Positions 52,350-62,039 of a stretch of 64,000 nt of DNA are shown here, piece after piece (position 1 is the first letter of the stretch; each line of letters starts with the position of its first letter). This stretch comes from Kitasatospora sp. NBC_00315. Lineage in GTDB: Bacteria > Actinomycetota > Actinomycetes > Streptomycetales > Streptomycetaceae. The position numbers and the translations under genes are program-made. The notes under the pieces were generated by a model. It was given only the letters and a program-made list of their open reading frames with translations, did not search any database and was not told where the DNA came from. The stretch covers positions 6,014,001-6,078,000 of the forward strand of contig NZ_CP108025.1 in NCBI RefSeq assembly GCF_041435095.1, given 5' to 3'.

Positions 52350-52698
52350 TCAACTACAGAGCCGACCGCGCTCCACGGTCTCACCACCCGTCAGTCGATC
52401 ATCCTCTTTGTCCGTTTCGTCCGTACTCGACGGGTCGTCACCCGGGTGGTGCCGAGCCGTCCCCCGATCGGGCGTACGGTCCTCGAAAGCCTGCCGTGAC
52501 CTGGGAATCCACCCCTGCGGGGCCTGATCGGGCGACCGGGCGGCGCGTTACCGGGACCTGCCCGTCAGCAGCGCATAAGGCTGGAGTAGGGTTTGGCCCG
52601 CATAAGCATTCAAACCGTGCCCGTGGACGGGTCGCCGGGGAGGGTCACCTCCTCCCCGGAGCGACGCGAAGGCGGGCGAGACTTCGGGAAGGCGCTAC
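52350..52698. promoter_or_regulatory. ctaC promoter and structured leader
   Basis: A 349-bp divergent region between the desulfurase gene and ctaC. TAGGGT (52587-52592) is a possible -10 box for ctaC. The leader that follows can form CCCGT-GG-ACGGG (52620-52631) and a 9-bp hairpin (52635-52643 with 52651-52659, 7-nt loop), about 40-60 nt upstream of the GTG start. The direct repeat GCATAAG occurs at 52573 and 52600. No Rex or other known operator was recognised. Confidence 0.4.
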
Positions 52699-53556
52699 GT
52701 GAGTCCCAACGGCTCCGACCGCTCGCCGCGGCGCACGATGCGGCGGAAGCTGCCTCAGGCGCTGGCACTGGGCCTCGTCATCGCGACCGCTACCGGCTGC
52801 TCGGCCAACGACCTCCCCAGGCTTGGCCTCCCGAGCCCCGTCACGCAGGAAGGGCCCCTGGTCCTTCACATGTGGCAGGGCTCCTGGATCGCGGCGCTGG
52901 CAGTGGGCGCACTGATGTGGGGTCTGATCATCTGGAGCGTGATCTTCCACCGGCGCAGCCGCACCGGTATCCAGATCCCTCCGCAGACCCGGTACAACGT
53001 GCCCATCGAGGCGCTTTACACCGCGGTCCCCATCGTCATCGTCTCGGTGCTCTTCTACTTCGTCGCCCGCGACGAGACGAGGCTGACCTCGGTCAGCGCG
53101 AAGCCGGACCACACGGTCAACGTGGTCGGCTTCCAGTGGAGCTGGGCGTTCAACTACGAGAACACCGAGACCCCGGACCCGACCAGCACCACGGCCGCGT
53201 ACGACGTGGGCACGCCGGAGCAGGAGCCCACGCTCTGGCTCCCGGTCAACGAGTCGGTGAAGTTCGTCCTCACCTCGCGGGACGTCATCCACGACTTCTG
53301 GCCCGTCAACTTCTTGATGAAGATGGACGTCGTGCCGGGCGTGGTCAACAGGTTCGAGGTCACCCCGACCGTCAAGGGCACCTACCGGGGCAAGTGCGCC
53401 GAGCTCTGCGGCGAGGACCACTCGCGGATGCTCTTCAACGTGAAGGTCGTCGACCGCGCGGAGTACGACAAGCACCTGGCGGACCTCCGGGCCAAGGGCC
53501 AGACCGGCGCGTTGCCTTCCGGCATCTTCAGGACCACGGGAAGTGAAAACAAGTGA
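52699..53556 (+). CDS. ctaC: Cytochrome c oxidase subunit II
   Basis: A 285-residue membrane-anchored subunit that receives electrons at the CuA centre of the aa3 oxidase. A lipobox ending at C34 (ATATGC) predicts a lipid-modified N-terminus, followed by two membrane helices. The periplasmic cupredoxin domain has [13 protein letters not shown], the CuA histidine in DVIHDFW and [12 protein letters not shown] with both cysteines, histidine and methionine. No fused cytochrome c domain. It overlaps ctaD by GTGA (53553-53556), giving translational coupling. Confidence 0.95.
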   Translation: MSPNGSDRSPRRTMRRKLPQALALGLVIATATGCSANDLPRLGLPSPVTQEGPLVLHMWQGSWIAALAVGALMWGLIIWSVIFHRRSRTGIQIPPQTRYNVPIEALYTAVPIVIVSVLFYFVARDETRLTSVSAKPDHTVNVVGFQWSWAFNYENTETPDPTSTTAAYDVGTPEQEPTLWLPVNESVKFVLTSRDVIHDFWPVNFLMKMDVVPGVVNRFEVTPTVKGTYRGKCAELCGEDHSRMLFNVKVVDRAEYDKHLADLRAKGQTGALPSGIFRTTGSENK

Positions 53557-55331
53557 CCATCCTCAACGAGCCCGCCGCGGCCGGCGGGGGCGCCGGGGCC
53601 GTCACGGTCGGCGGGGGCCAGCGCACCCGCAAGCCGGGTTCCACCATCATCAAGTGGCTGACCACCACCGACCACAAGACGATCGGCACCCTCTACCTGG
53701 GGACGTCCTTCGCCTTCTTCCTGATCGGTGGCATCCTCGCCCTGGTCATGCGCGCCGAGCTGGCTCGTCCCGGGACCCAGATCCTGTCGAACGAGCAGTT
53801 CAACCAGGCGTTCACGATGCACGGCACGATCATGCTGCTGATGTTCGCGACGCCGCTCTTCGCGGGCTTCGCGAACTGGATCATGCCGCTGCAGATCGGC
53901 GCGCCTGACGTGGCGTTCCCCCGGCTGAACATGTTCGCCTACTGGCTCTACCTGTTCGGCTCGACCATCGCGGTGGCCGGCTTCGTCACCCCGCAGGGCG
54001 CCGCCGACTTCGGCTGGTTCGCCTACTCGCCGCTCTCCGACGCCGTCCGCTCGCCGGGCGTCGGCGCCGACATGTGGATCATGGGCCTGGCCTTCTCCGG
54101 CTTCGGCACGATCCTCGGCGCGGTCAACTTCATCACCACCATCATCTGCATGCGCGCGCCCGGCATGACGATGTTCCGGATGTCGATCTTCGTCTGGAAC
54201 GTCCTGCTGACCGCCGTGCTGGTCCTGCTGGCCTTCCCCGTGCTCGCCGCCGCGCTGTTCGCGCTGGAGGCGGATCGGAAATTCGGGGCACACGTCTTCG
54301 ATCCGGCGAACGGCGGGGCCCTGCTCTGGCAGCACCTCTTCTGGTTCTTCGGCCACCCCGAGGTGTACATCATCGCGCTGCCGTTCTTCGGCATCGTGTC
54401 GGAGATCATCCCGGTCTTCAGCCGCAAGCCGATGTTCGGCTACTCCGGCCTGATCGCGGCCACCATCGCGATCGCCGGCCTGTCCGTGACGGTGTGGGCG
54501 CACCACATGTACGTCACCGGCCAGGTGCTGCTGCCGTTCTTCTCCTTCATGACCTTCCTGATCGCGGTCCCGACCGGGGTGAAGTTCTTCAACTGGGTCG
54601 GCACCATGTGGAAGGGCTCCCTGAGCTTCGAGACGCCGATGCTCTGGACGGTCGGCTTCCTGGTGACCTTCCTCTTCGGTGGTCTGACGGGCGTGCTGCT
54701 CGCCTCCCCGCCGATCGACTTCCACGTCTCGGACTCGTACTTCGTCGTCGCCCACTTCCACTACGTGGTCTTCGGCACCGTCGTCTTCGCGATGTTCGCC
54801 GGCTTCCACTTCTGGTGGCCGAAGATGACCGGCAAGATGCTCGACGAGCGCCTTGGCAAGATCACCTTCTGGACGCTGTTCATCGGCTTCCACGCCACCT
54901 TCCTGGTCCAGCACTGGCTCGGCGCCGAGGGCATGCCCCGCCGCTACGCCGACTACCTGGCCTCGGACGGCTTCACCACCCTGAACACCGTCTCCACCAT
55001 CGGCTCCTTCCTGCTCGGCCTGTCGATCCTGCCGTTCCTCTACAACGTCTGGAAGACCGCCAAGTACGGCGAGAAGGTGGAGGTCGACGACCCGTGGGGC
55101 TACGGCCGCTCGCTGGAGTGGGCGACCTCCTGCCCGCCGCCGCGGCACAACTTCCTCACGCTGCCGCGTATCCGCTCGGAATCCCCGGCGTTCGACCTGC
55201 ACCACCCGGAGATCGCCGCGCTGGACTACCTGGAGGCTCACGGTGAGCCCGCCAAGCACTTCGCCGGTGTGACCCCGGCGAAGTACGACAACCCGCAGCT
55301 CACCAAGGGCAAGAAGGAGGGCGACGCCTGA
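53553..55331 (+). CDS. ctaD: Cytochrome c oxidase subunit I
   Basis: A 592-residue, 12-helix catalytic subunit with haem a and the haem a3-CuB centre. Ligand motifs: [15 protein letters not shown] (haem a), [14 protein letters not shown] (CuB histidine cross-linked to tyrosine), [10 protein letters not shown] (CuB histidine pair) and [14 protein letters not shown] (haem a3 and haem a). The start GTG overlaps the ctaC stop and the ATG of ctaF overlaps its own stop (TGATG). In M. tuberculosis ctaD is located elsewhere; here it stays with ctaC. Confidence 0.97.
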   Translation: MTILNEPAAAGGGAGAVTVGGGQRTRKPGSTIIKWLTTTDHKTIGTLYLGTSFAFFLIGGILALVMRAELARPGTQILSNEQFNQAFTMHGTIMLLMFATPLFAGFANWIMPLQIGAPDVAFPRLNMFAYWLYLFGSTIAVAGFVTPQGAADFGWFAYSPLSDAVRSPGVGADMWIMGLAFSGFGTILGAVNFITTIICMRAPGMTMFRMSIFVWNVLLTAVLVLLAFPVLAAALFALEADRKFGAHVFDPANGGALLWQHLFWFFGHPEVYIIALPFFGIVSEIIPVFSRKPMFGYSGLIAATIAIAGLSVTVWAHHMYVTGQVLLPFFSFMTFLIAVPTGVKFFNWVGTMWKGSLSFETPMLWTVGFLVTFLFGGLTGVLLASPPIDFHVSDSYFVVAHFHYVVFGTVVFAMFAGFHFWWPKMTGKMLDERLGKITFWTLFIGFHATFLVQHWLGAEGMPRRYADYLASDGFTTLNTVSTIGSFLLGLSILPFLYNVWKTAKYGEKVEVDDPWGYGRSLEWATSCPPPRHNFLTLPRIRSESPAFDLHHPEIAALDYLEAHGEPAKHFAGVTPAKYDNPQLTKGKKEGDA

Positions 55332-55747
55332 TGAGGGAACAGGGCAAGATCTTCCTCGGCTTCGCGGTCTTCATCCTCGCGATGGCCATCACCTACGGCC
55401 TCTGGACCTCGCACAGCGACCACGGCACGGAGGCGGCCGGTACCACCGCGCTGTTCCTGGCCTTCGGTCTCTGCGCGTTCATCGGGTACTACCTCGCCTT
55501 CACCGCCCGCCGGGTGGACAGTGGCGCGGGTGACAACCCCGAGGCCGAGGTGGCGGACGACGCCGGCGAGCAGGGCTTCTTCGCCCCGCACAGCTGGCAG
55601 CCGCTCTCGCTGGGGATCGGTGGCGCGCTCGCCTTCCTCGGCGTGATCTTCGGCTGGTGGCTGCTCTACTGGTCGATCCCGATCATCCTGATCGGCCTGT
55701 ACGGCTGGGTGTTCGAGTTCTACCGGGGCGAGGACCAGAACCAGTAG
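55331..55747 (+). CDS. ctaF: Cytochrome c oxidase subunit IV (actinobacterial type)
   Basis: A 138-residue small subunit specific to actinobacterial aa3 oxidases. Four hydrophobic helices are visible: IFLGFAVFILAMAITYGLW, ALFLAFGLCAFIGYYLAF, LSLGIGGALAFLGVIFGWW and IPIILIGLYGWVFEFY. An acidic linker lies between helices 2 and 3 (GDNPEAEVADDAGEQG). It likely stabilises the supercomplex with bc1. It is the last gene of ctaCDF, followed by a hairpin. Confidence 0.93.
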   Translation: MREQGKIFLGFAVFILAMAITYGLWTSHSDHGTEAAGTTALFLAFGLCAFIGYYLAFTARRVDSGAGDNPEAEVADDAGEQGFFAPHSWQPLSLGIGGALAFLGVIFGWWLLYWSIPIILIGLYGWVFEFYRGEDQNQ

Positions 55748-55776
55748 TCCCGCCGCCCCTCACCGGGCACCGCACA

Positions 55777-55808
55777 GGGCCGGGTCTCCCGCAAGGGGGG
55801 CCCGGCCC
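55777..55808 (+). terminator. ctaCDF terminator
   Basis: A 14-bp stem with two G-U pairs (55777-55790 with 55795-55808), loop GCAA, 29 nt after the ctaF stop. Confidence 0.75.
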
Positions 55809-55927
55809 CGCTGCGTCCGGGCGGGTGCGACGTCACTCCGCCGGCGCAGTCGCGGGCCTTTCGGATGTCGCCATCCGCACGGGTGTTCCTACGATCTGAT
55901 CAATCGTGCGACCCCTCGGAGGCGGGC

Positions 55928-57196
55928 ATGACCGGCAGGCGCGGAATCTCAGGTATAGGCAGCATCTCCCTCGCACTCGCGTGCATGACCCCCTTGGCCG
56001 CCTGCTCCTCGGGCGGCGGCGGGGACCAGGCCACGGTGGAGCCGGCCCGGGCGGTGGACGCGGCGGCCCTGGTGCACATCTCGGCCACCGGCCAGGTGGA
56101 CCCGTCCAAGCCCTTCACCGTCACGGCCGAGCCCGGCAGCCGGCTCACCGACGTCACCGTCGCCGGCCCGGACGGGCGGCTGGTGGCCGGAAAGCTCGCG
56201 GACGACCAGCGCAGCTGGCAGAGCACCGGGCACCTGAAGGCGGCCACCAGCTACGCGGTGCGGGTCGCCGCGGACGACGGCAAGGGCGGCCGGGGCGAGA
56301 CCAGCTCCTCGTTCAGCACCGTCGCCGCGCAGCGCCTGCTGACCGCCAAGCTCGGCCCGGACTCCTCCGGCAGCGGCGTCTACGGCGTCGGCCAGCCGCT
56401 CACCGTCCAGCTCTCCGAGCCGGTCAAGGACCCGGCGGCCCGCCAGGAGGTCGAGCGGTCCCTGGCGGTCACCTCCCAGCCCGCCGTGGTCGGCGCCTGG
56501 TACTGGGTGGACGACAGCAACCTGCACTTCCGGCCGAAGGACTACTGGCCGGCCGACGCGAAGGTCTCGCTCGCCTTCGACGGCGAGGGCAGCCGGATCT
56601 CGGACGGCCTCTACGGCGGCGCGCCCGCCACACTCGCCCTGCGCACCGGCGACCGGGTGGAGAGCCTGGTGGACGCGGCCACCCACGAGCTCACGCTCAG
56701 CCGCAACGGGGTACCGGTGCGGACCATCCCGGTGACCACCGGCAAGCCCGGCTTCTCCACCCGCAACGGCACCAAGGTGGTGCTGGGACAGGAGCGCGTG
56801 GTGCGGATGAGCGGCGAGACGATCGGCATAGCCGCGGGCAGCCAGGAGTCCTACGACCTCCAGGTCGAGTGGGCCACCCGGGTGACCTGGAGCGGCGAGT
56901 ACGTGCACGCCGCTCCCTGGTCGGTGGCCTCGCAGGGGGTCGACAACGTCAGCCACGGCTGCACGGGCATGAGCACCGAGAACGCCAAGTGGTTCTACGA
57001 CCAGACCCGGGTCGGTGACATCGTCCGGGTCGTGAACAGCCTGGGCGCCGGCATGGAGCCGTTCGGCAACGGCTTCGGCGACTGGAACGTCTCCTGGGAC
57101 GACTGGCTCAAGCACAGCGCCACCGGACAGCCCGTCAGCACCGCCGCCCGGAGCGGCCAGGGCCAGGTCGCGTCGGTGGCCCTGCCGCAGCTCTAG
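55928..57196 (+). CDS. L,D-transpeptidase lipoprotein (Ig-like domains plus YkuD)
   Basis: A 422-residue envelope protein that should make or remodel 3-3 cross-links in peptidoglycan. A lipobox (LAAC) near residue 27 anchors it. Two Ig-like domains occupy about residues 50-250 (one with YWVDDSNLHFRPKDYWPADAKVSLAF). The YkuD catalytic domain follows, with HAAPWS and the nucleophile cysteine in NVSHGCTGMS. This layout matches the LdtMt2 type. The ATG at 55928 follows GGAG. It sits between the ctaCDF and qcr operons and converges on a GntR gene 21 bp away. Confidence 0.92.
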   Translation: MTGRRGISGIGSISLALACMTPLAACSSGGGGDQATVEPARAVDAAALVHISATGQVDPSKPFTVTAEPGSRLTDVTVAGPDGRLVAGKLADDQRSWQSTGHLKAATSYAVRVAADDGKGGRGETSSSFSTVAAQRLLTAKLGPDSSGSGVYGVGQPLTVQLSEPVKDPAARQEVERSLAVTSQPAVVGAWYWVDDSNLHFRPKDYWPADAKVSLAFDGEGSRISDGLYGGAPATLALRTGDRVESLVDAATHELTLSRNGVPVRTIPVTTGKPGFSTRNGTKVVLGQERVVRMSGETIGIAAGSQESYDLQVEWATRVTWSGEYVHAAPWSVASQGVDNVSHGCTGMSTENAKWFYDQTRVGDIVRVVNSLGAGMEPFGNGFGDWNVSWDDWLKHSATGQPVSTAARSGQGQVASVALPQL

Positions 57197-57217
57197 CCGT
57201 CTGACCCGGGGCGCAGG

Positions 57218-57586
57218 TCAGGCCCCGTACGCGAGCCCCAGGGCCGTCTGCACGGCGGCCAGGGCGTCCGCCCGGGTGACACCGAGGCGCCGGGCCCGCT
57301 CGGCGTACTCGGTGGCGGCGGCGGCCGTCAGGCGGTGTGCGGTGTCGCCGGTGGCGGCGATCAGGGTGCCGCGCCGGCCGTGCGTCTCCACGACGCCGTC
57401 CGCCTCCAGCTCCCGGTAGGCCCGGGCCACCGTGTTGGCGGCCAGCCCCAGCTGCTCGGCCAGGGCCCGGACGGTGGGCAGCTTCAACCCGGTGGGCAGG
57501 TCGCCGCTGCGGGCCCGGTCGGCGATCTGGGTGCGGATCTGCTCGTACGGGGGAGTGGCGGCGTCGTGGTCGACGGACAGGTGCAC
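57218..57586 (-). CDS. GntR-family regulator, YtrA subfamily
   Basis: A 122-residue regulator. The N-terminal winged HTH covers PPYEQIRTQIADRARSGDLPTGLKLPTVRALAEQLGLAANTVARAYRELEADGVVETHGRRG, and a short C-terminal dimerisation tail of about 45 residues follows, as in YtrA-type GntR proteins. Members often control ABC transporters, but none is adjacent. The GTG at 57586 follows AGGAGT. A terminator between it and qcrB suggests its own promoter. Confidence 0.9.
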   Translation of the reverse strand: MHLSVDHDAATPPYEQIRTQIADRARSGDLPTGLKLPTVRALAEQLGLAANTVARAYRELEADGVVETHGRRGTLIAATGDTAHRLTAAAATEYAERARRLGVTRADALAAVQTALGLAYGA

Positions 57587-57648
57587 GGGTACTCCTGACG
57601 AGTGGTCGGTGCCGGGCGCCGTGCGGGGCGGCCGGGGCGGAAACGGGA

Positions 57649-57690
57649 GAGAGGGCCCCCGTCCGGCGGATGCCGGGCAGGGGCCCTCTC
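57649..57690 (-). terminator. Terminator of the ctaE-qcrCAB operon
   Basis: An 11-bp perfect outer stem (57649-57659 with 57680-57690) encloses a second small hairpin (57663-57667 with 57672-57676). It begins 15 nt after the qcrB stop. Confidence 0.82.
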
Positions 57691-57705
57691 GTGTGGAGTA
57701 CGGGA

Positions 57706-59364
57706 TCAGTGGTGGCCGTGGCCGCTGGTGATCTCGTGGTGCTCCTCGGCCGTGGGCTTGGCGATCTGGCTGCCTTCGCCGTAGAAGCTCTCGGAGAGCT
57801 TCGCGCGGGTCTTGGTGACCACGCCGACCTTGGCGGCCACGCCGTTCTCGTCCACCTCGGCCGGCAGCTCCACCGGCTGCACCTGCTCGTGGGCGGTGAG
57901 GGTGTGCAGCTTGGCGGGCGGGAGCTGGGCGTGCACCTCGACGAACTCGCCGTGCGGCAGGCGCTTGATGACGCCGGTCTCGCGGCCGTGCAGCACCTTG
58001 TCCTTGTCGCGGCGCTGGAGGCCGAGGCACCAGCGCTTGGTGATGAAGAAGGTGATGATCGGGACCACGAAGAAGCCGACCCGCACGAAGTACGTGATGT
58101 CGTTGATCGACAGGTGCAGGTGGGTCGCGAACAGGTCGTTGCCACCACCGACCAGCAGCACCAGGTACAGGCTGATCCAGGCCGCGCCCAGGCCGGTACG
58201 GACCGGGGCGTTGCGCGGCCGGTCCAGGATGTGGTGCTCGCGCTTGTCGCCGGTGATCCAGCCCTCGATGAACGGGTAGACCGCGATGGCGGCGAGCACC
58301 ATCGGGAAGATCGCCAGCGGGACCATCACACCCATGTTCAGGGTGTGGCCCCAGGCGCGGATCTCCCAGCCCGGCATGATGCGGATCAGGCCCTCGGAGA
58401 AGCCCATGTACCAGTCCGGCTGGGCGTCCGTGGACACCTGGTCGGGACGGTAGGGGCCGTACGCCCAGATCGGGTTGATCGTGGCGATCGCCGACATCGC
58501 GGAGATGATGCCGAACACGAGGAAGAAGAAGCCGCCGGCCTTCGCCATGTAGACCGGCATCAGCGGCATGCCGACGACGTTCTGCTCGGTCTTGCCGGGC
58601 CCGGCCCACTGGGTGTGCTTGTGGTAGAAGACCAGGATCAGGTGCGCGACCAGCAGGCCCAGCATGATGCCCGGGATGAGCAGCACGTGGATGGTGAAGA
58701 ACCGCGGCACGATGTCGGTGCCGGGGAACTGCCCGCCGAACAGGAACATCTGGATGTACGTGCCGACCAGCGGGACGGCCAGGATCGCGCCCTCCATGAA
58801 CCGGATACCGGTGCCGGAGAGCAGGTCGTCGGGCAGCGAGTAGCCGAAGAACCCGTCGAACATGCCCAGGACCAGCAGCAGGAAGCCGAAGACCCAGTTG
58901 ATCTCACGCGGCTTGCGGAACGCGCCCGTGAAGAACACGCGCATCATGTGCACGAGCATCGCGGCCACGAAGACCAGGGCGGCCCAGTGGTGGATCTGCC
59001 GGATCAGCAGGCCGCCGCGGACCTCGAAGCTGATGTTCATCGTGGAGGCGTACGCCTCCGACATCCGGATGCCGTTGAGCGGGGCGTAGGAGCCGTGGTA
59101 GACGACCTCGCCCATGCTCGGCTTGAAGAAGAGCGTCAGGTAGACGCCCGTCAGGATGATGATCACGAAGGTGTAGAGGCAGATCTCACCGAGCATGAAG
59201 GACCAGTGGTCCGGGAAGATCTTGCGCAGGTTGGCCTTGGCCAGGGAGTAGATCCCCAGCCGGCCGTCCACCCAGTCCGCCGCCGACTCCGCCTTGTTGG
59301 CGGGCTTGGCACGCGTGCTGGCCGGCTTGGACGCGCCACTGCTGGCGCTGCTCGCGGAACTCAT
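57706..59364 (-). CDS. qcrB: Cytochrome bc1 complex, cytochrome b subunit
   Basis: A 552-residue menaquinol-oxidising subunit. The haem-ligand histidines lie in IRQIHHWAALVFVAAMLVHMM and FFTIHVLLIPGIMLGLLVAHLILVFYHKH. The Qo-site motif is PDWYMGFSEG, with PDWY in place of the mitochondrial PEWY. Extra C-terminal residues ending in EEHHEITSGHGHH are typical of actinobacteria. Its ATG overlaps the qcrA stop (ATGA). QcrB is the well-known target of Q203-type inhibitors in mycobacteria. Confidence 0.96.
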   Translation of the reverse strand: MSSASSASSGASKPASTRAKPANKAESAADWVDGRLGIYSLAKANLRKIFPDHWSFMLGEICLYTFVIIILTGVYLTLFFKPSMGEVVYHGSYAPLNGIRMSEAYASTMNISFEVRGGLLIRQIHHWAALVFVAAMLVHMMRVFFTGAFRKPREINWVFGFLLLVLGMFDGFFGYSLPDDLLSGTGIRFMEGAILAVPLVGTYIQMFLFGGQFPGTDIVPRFFTIHVLLIPGIMLGLLVAHLILVFYHKHTQWAGPGKTEQNVVGMPLMPVYMAKAGGFFFLVFGIISAMSAIATINPIWAYGPYRPDQVSTDAQPDWYMGFSEGLIRIMPGWEIRAWGHTLNMGVMVPLAIFPMVLAAIAVYPFIEGWITGDKREHHILDRPRNAPVRTGLGAAWISLYLVLLVGGGNDLFATHLHLSINDITYFVRVGFFVVPIITFFITKRWCLGLQRRDKDKVLHGRETGVIKRLPHGEFVEVHAQLPPAKLHTLTAHEQVQPVELPAEVDENGVAAKVGVVTKTRAKLSESFYGEGSQIAKPTAEEHHEITSGHGHH

Positions 59365-60428
59365 GCGGAGCGCTCCCAGAAGCTCGGGCCGACGGGCTCC
59401 GCGAAGTCGCCGGTGGCGACCAGGAAGCCCTCTTGGTTGGTGGTGATCTTCAGCTGCGGCAGCGGGTGGCCGGCCGGGCCGAAGATCACGCGGGCGCCGT
59501 CGGCCAGGTCGAAGGTCGACTGGTGGCAGGGGCACAGTGCGTGGTGCGTCTGCTGCTCGTACAGGCTGATCGGGCAGCCGACGTGGGTGCAGATCTTGGA
59601 GTAGGCCAGGATGCCCTCGAAGCCGAGCTCGCGGGAGTCGTTGTCCTTGATGTCCTCCGGCGCGATCCGGACGAGCATCAGCGCGTCCTTGGCGATCTGC
59701 TGCTGGAAGTCCTCGTCGTCCTCCTCCAGGCCCTCGGGCTTGGCGAAGGTGAGCGAGCCGACCGCGATGTCCTCGGCCTTCATCGGCTTGTTGGTGTTCA
59801 TGTTGATCAGCGGCAGCGGCTTGGCCTCGGTGGCCACCCGCCAGCCGGTGTGGTCCAGCTTGTCCTCGGGCAGCGGCCCCAGGTCGCGCAGCAGGACGAC
59901 ACCCGACAGCGGGACGAGCGCCATCGAGCCGATCAGGGTGTTGCGGATCATCTTGCGACGGCCGAAGCCGGACTCCGCGGCACCGGTCGTGAACTGCTCG
60001 ATGACGTCCGCGCGGACGTCGTCGTCGGCCTCGATCGCGTGGCGCTCGGCGGGGAGCTCGTGGTCGGACATCAGGGTGCGGGCCCAGTGGACCGCGCCCG
60101 CGCCGATGCAGAACAGCGCGACCCCGAGGGTCAGGCCGAGCGCGAAGTTGAGCGCGCTGACGTGCCCCAGCGGGAAGATGTAGACGATCTTGTCGGGGTC
60201 GATCGCCACGTAGGAGGCGATGAAGCCCACGGTGGCGAGCATCGACACGACGAACATCAGGGAGACCTGGCGCTCGGCGCGCTTGGCGGCCCGCTCGTCG
60301 ATGTCGGTACGGCGCGGCGCGTGGGCCGGCAGGCCCGGGTCGGCGAAGGGGTCGCCGTGTCCGGCTACCTCGTGCCCTTCGGAGCCGTGGGACTCCGGAA
60401 GCTTCTCAGCTGACATGTCGTGGCTCAT
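59361..60428 (-). CDS. qcrA: Cytochrome bc1 complex, Rieske iron-sulfur subunit
   Basis: A 355-residue subunit with an actinobacterial N-terminal extension and three membrane helices (VSLMFVVSMLATVGFIASYV, LNFALGLTLGVALFCIGAGAV, LIGSMALVPLSGVVLL). The Rieske domain has the 2Fe-2S motifs CTHVGCP and CPCHQS. I chose ATG 60428 because it overlaps the qcrC stop (ATGA), over the internal ATG at 60416. The cluster is a likely client of the ErpA carrier encoded nearby. Confidence 0.95.
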   Translation of the reverse strand: MSHDMSAEKLPESHGSEGHEVAGHGDPFADPGLPAHAPRRTDIDERAAKRAERQVSLMFVVSMLATVGFIASYVAIDPDKIVYIFPLGHVSALNFALGLTLGVALFCIGAGAVHWARTLMSDHELPAERHAIEADDDVRADVIEQFTTGAAESGFGRRKMIRNTLIGSMALVPLSGVVLLRDLGPLPEDKLDHTGWRVATEAKPLPLINMNTNKPMKAEDIAVGSLTFAKPEGLEEDDEDFQQQIAKDALMLVRIAPEDIKDNDSRELGFEGILAYSKICTHVGCPISLYEQQTHHALCPCHQSTFDLADGARVIFGPAGHPLPQLKITTNQEGFLVATGDFAEPVGPSFWERSA

Positions 60429-61231
60429 GACTTCTTGGCCTTGGTGGTGTGGGCGGCGACCCAGATCGCGATCGCGATGAGTGCGCCGAGACCGAAGATC
60501 CAACCGAACAGGCCCTCGGTCACCGGACCGAGGCTGCCGAGCGCGAGGCCGCCGGGGCTGGGCTCCTCGTTGGTGTGGCGGACGAAGGCCACGATCTGGC
60601 GCTTCTGCTCCTCGGGCATGGTGGTGTCGGGGAACGCCGGCATGTTCTGCGGGCCGGTCTGCATGGCCTCGTAGATGTGCTTGGCGTCCACGCCCTCCAG
60701 CGAGGGGGCGTACTTGCCCTGGGTGAGGGCACCGCCCTTGCCGGCGAAGTTGTGGCACTGGGAGCAGTTGGTGCGGAACAGCTCGCCGCCCGCGGCCACG
60801 TCGTCCGGGTTGGTCGACTTGTACTGCTCCTCCGTGGGCGTCACCGGGCCGGGGCCGAGCGATGCCACGAAGGCCGCGAGCTGGTCGATCTCGGGCTGGG
60901 TGTAGATGACCTTCTTCTTCGGCACCTGGGCGCCGGGCTGCTGCGCGGGCATCCGGCCGGTGCCGACCTGGAAGTCGACCGCGGCGGAGCCGACGCCGAC
61001 CAGGCTCGGGCCGTCACTGCTGCCCTGGCCGTTGAGGCCGTGGCAGGAGGAGCAGCCGACGGCGAAGAGCTTCTTGCCCTCATCGATCGCGAGCGACTGC
61101 GCGGAGGTGTCGGCCTGGGCCTTCTCGGCGGGCGCGAACGCGGCGTACAGCCCCCCGGTGGCCGCCAGGGCGAGAAGTAGAACGACCAGCGCCGCCAGTG
61201 GGTGGCGCCGTCGTGCGGAGAGCTTTTTCAC
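60425..61231 (-). CDS. qcrC: Cytochrome bc1 complex, di-haem cytochrome c subunit
   Basis: A 268-residue subunit. An N-terminal helix (ALVVLLLALAATGGLYAAF), then two c-type haem sites: C60-x2-C63-H64 (CSSCH) and C156-x2-C159-H160 (CSQCH), and a C-terminal membrane helix (WIFGLGALIAIAIWVA). The fused cc arrangement replaces soluble cytochrome c, so electrons pass directly to CtaC in a bc1-aa3 supercomplex. The GTG start is at 61231, 187 bp after ctaE. Confidence 0.96.
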   Translation of the reverse strand: MKKLSARRRHPLAALVVLLLALAATGGLYAAFAPAEKAQADTSAQSLAIDEGKKLFAVGCSSCHGLNGQGSSDGPSLVGVGSAAVDFQVGTGRMPAQQPGAQVPKKKVIYTQPEIDQLAAFVASLGPGPVTPTEEQYKSTNPDDVAAGGELFRTNCSQCHNFAGKGGALTQGKYAPSLEGVDAKHIYEAMQTGPQNMPAFPDTTMPEEQKRQIVAFVRHTNEEPSPGGLALGSLGPVTEGLFGWIFGLGALIAIAIWVAAHTTKAKKS

Positions 61232-61418
61232 GGAATAACCCCGGTGTCAGGATCTGGTCGACTGGTGGGTGCGCCCGGCGGCCGGTCTGGCCGGTACGGC
61301 AGGCGGCCTGCTAGGGCTGCGCGCGCGGTCGGTCGGTGGGAGCGTCGTTCACCGGCAGCAGGGTCGTCTTCGGTGAGGGCGCCCCTCGCGGCCGGCAGCC
61401 AGCGACCTGATCAGCTGG

Positions 61419-62039
61419 TTACTTGATCAGGTAGATGGTCGCGAACAGGCCGATCCACACGACGTCGACGAAGTGCCAGTAGTACGACACGACGATCGCG
61501 GCCGTGGCCTGCTCGTGCGTGAAGCGCTTGGCTGCGTACGTCCGTCCCAGGACCAGCAGGAAGGCGATCAGACCACCCGTCACGTGCATACCGTGGAAGC
61601 CGGTGGTCAGGTAGAACACCGTGCCGTACGGGTCGGAGGACAGCGACAGGCCGTCCTTCTTGACCAGCTCGGTGTACTCGAAGATCTGCCCGCCGATGAA
61701 GATCGCGCCCATCACGAAGGTGATGGTGAACCACGAGCGGAGCTTCTTCACGTCCCCGCGCTCGGCGGCGAAGACGCCGAGCTGGCAGGTCAGCGAGGAG
61801 AGCACCAGGATCGTGGTGTTGACGGAGGAGAAGGGCACGTTGAGCGCGTGCGCCTTCTCGCTCCAGAACTCCGGCCCCTTGACGGAGCGGAGAGTGAAGT
61901 ACATCGCGAAGAGCGCCGCGAAGAACATCAACTCGGAACTCAGCCAGACGATCGTTCCGACGCTGACCATGTTCGGCCGGTTGACCGATCCGTGCGCGTG
62001 CCCGGTTTCTACTGCTGTTGCTGTCGCCACGACGGACAT
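61419..62039 (-). CDS. ctaE: Cytochrome c oxidase subunit III
   Basis: A 206-residue, five-helix subunit with the usual motifs: [21 protein letters not shown] near the start, [22 protein letters not shown], and the C-terminal [22 protein letters not shown]. It is first in a ctaE-qcrC-qcrA-qcrB operon, the standard actinobacterial order. The oxidase genes are therefore split between this unit and ctaCDF. Confidence 0.96.
   Translation of the reverse strand: MSVVATATAVETGHAHGSVNRPNMVSVGTIVWLSSELMFFAALFAMYFTLRSVKGPEFWSEKAHALNVPFSSVNTTILVLSSLTCQLGVFAAERGDVKKLRSWFTITFVMGAIFIGGQIFEYTELVKKDGLSLSSDPYGTVFYLTTGFHGMHVTGGLIAFLLVLGRTYAAKRFTHEQATAAIVVSYYWHFVDVVWIGLFATIYLIK

Noticed and set aside
52350-52698. 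Rex-type operator upstream of ctaC
   Set aside because: No sequence close to the TGTGAAC-n-TTCACA pattern was found here or before ctaE.
57218-58609. One long minus-strand frame joining GntR with sequence antisense/out of frame to qcrB
   Set aside because: Only the first 122 codons from GTG 57586 are GntR-like, with a clear ribosome-binding site; the rest is a shadow of qcrB across a terminator.
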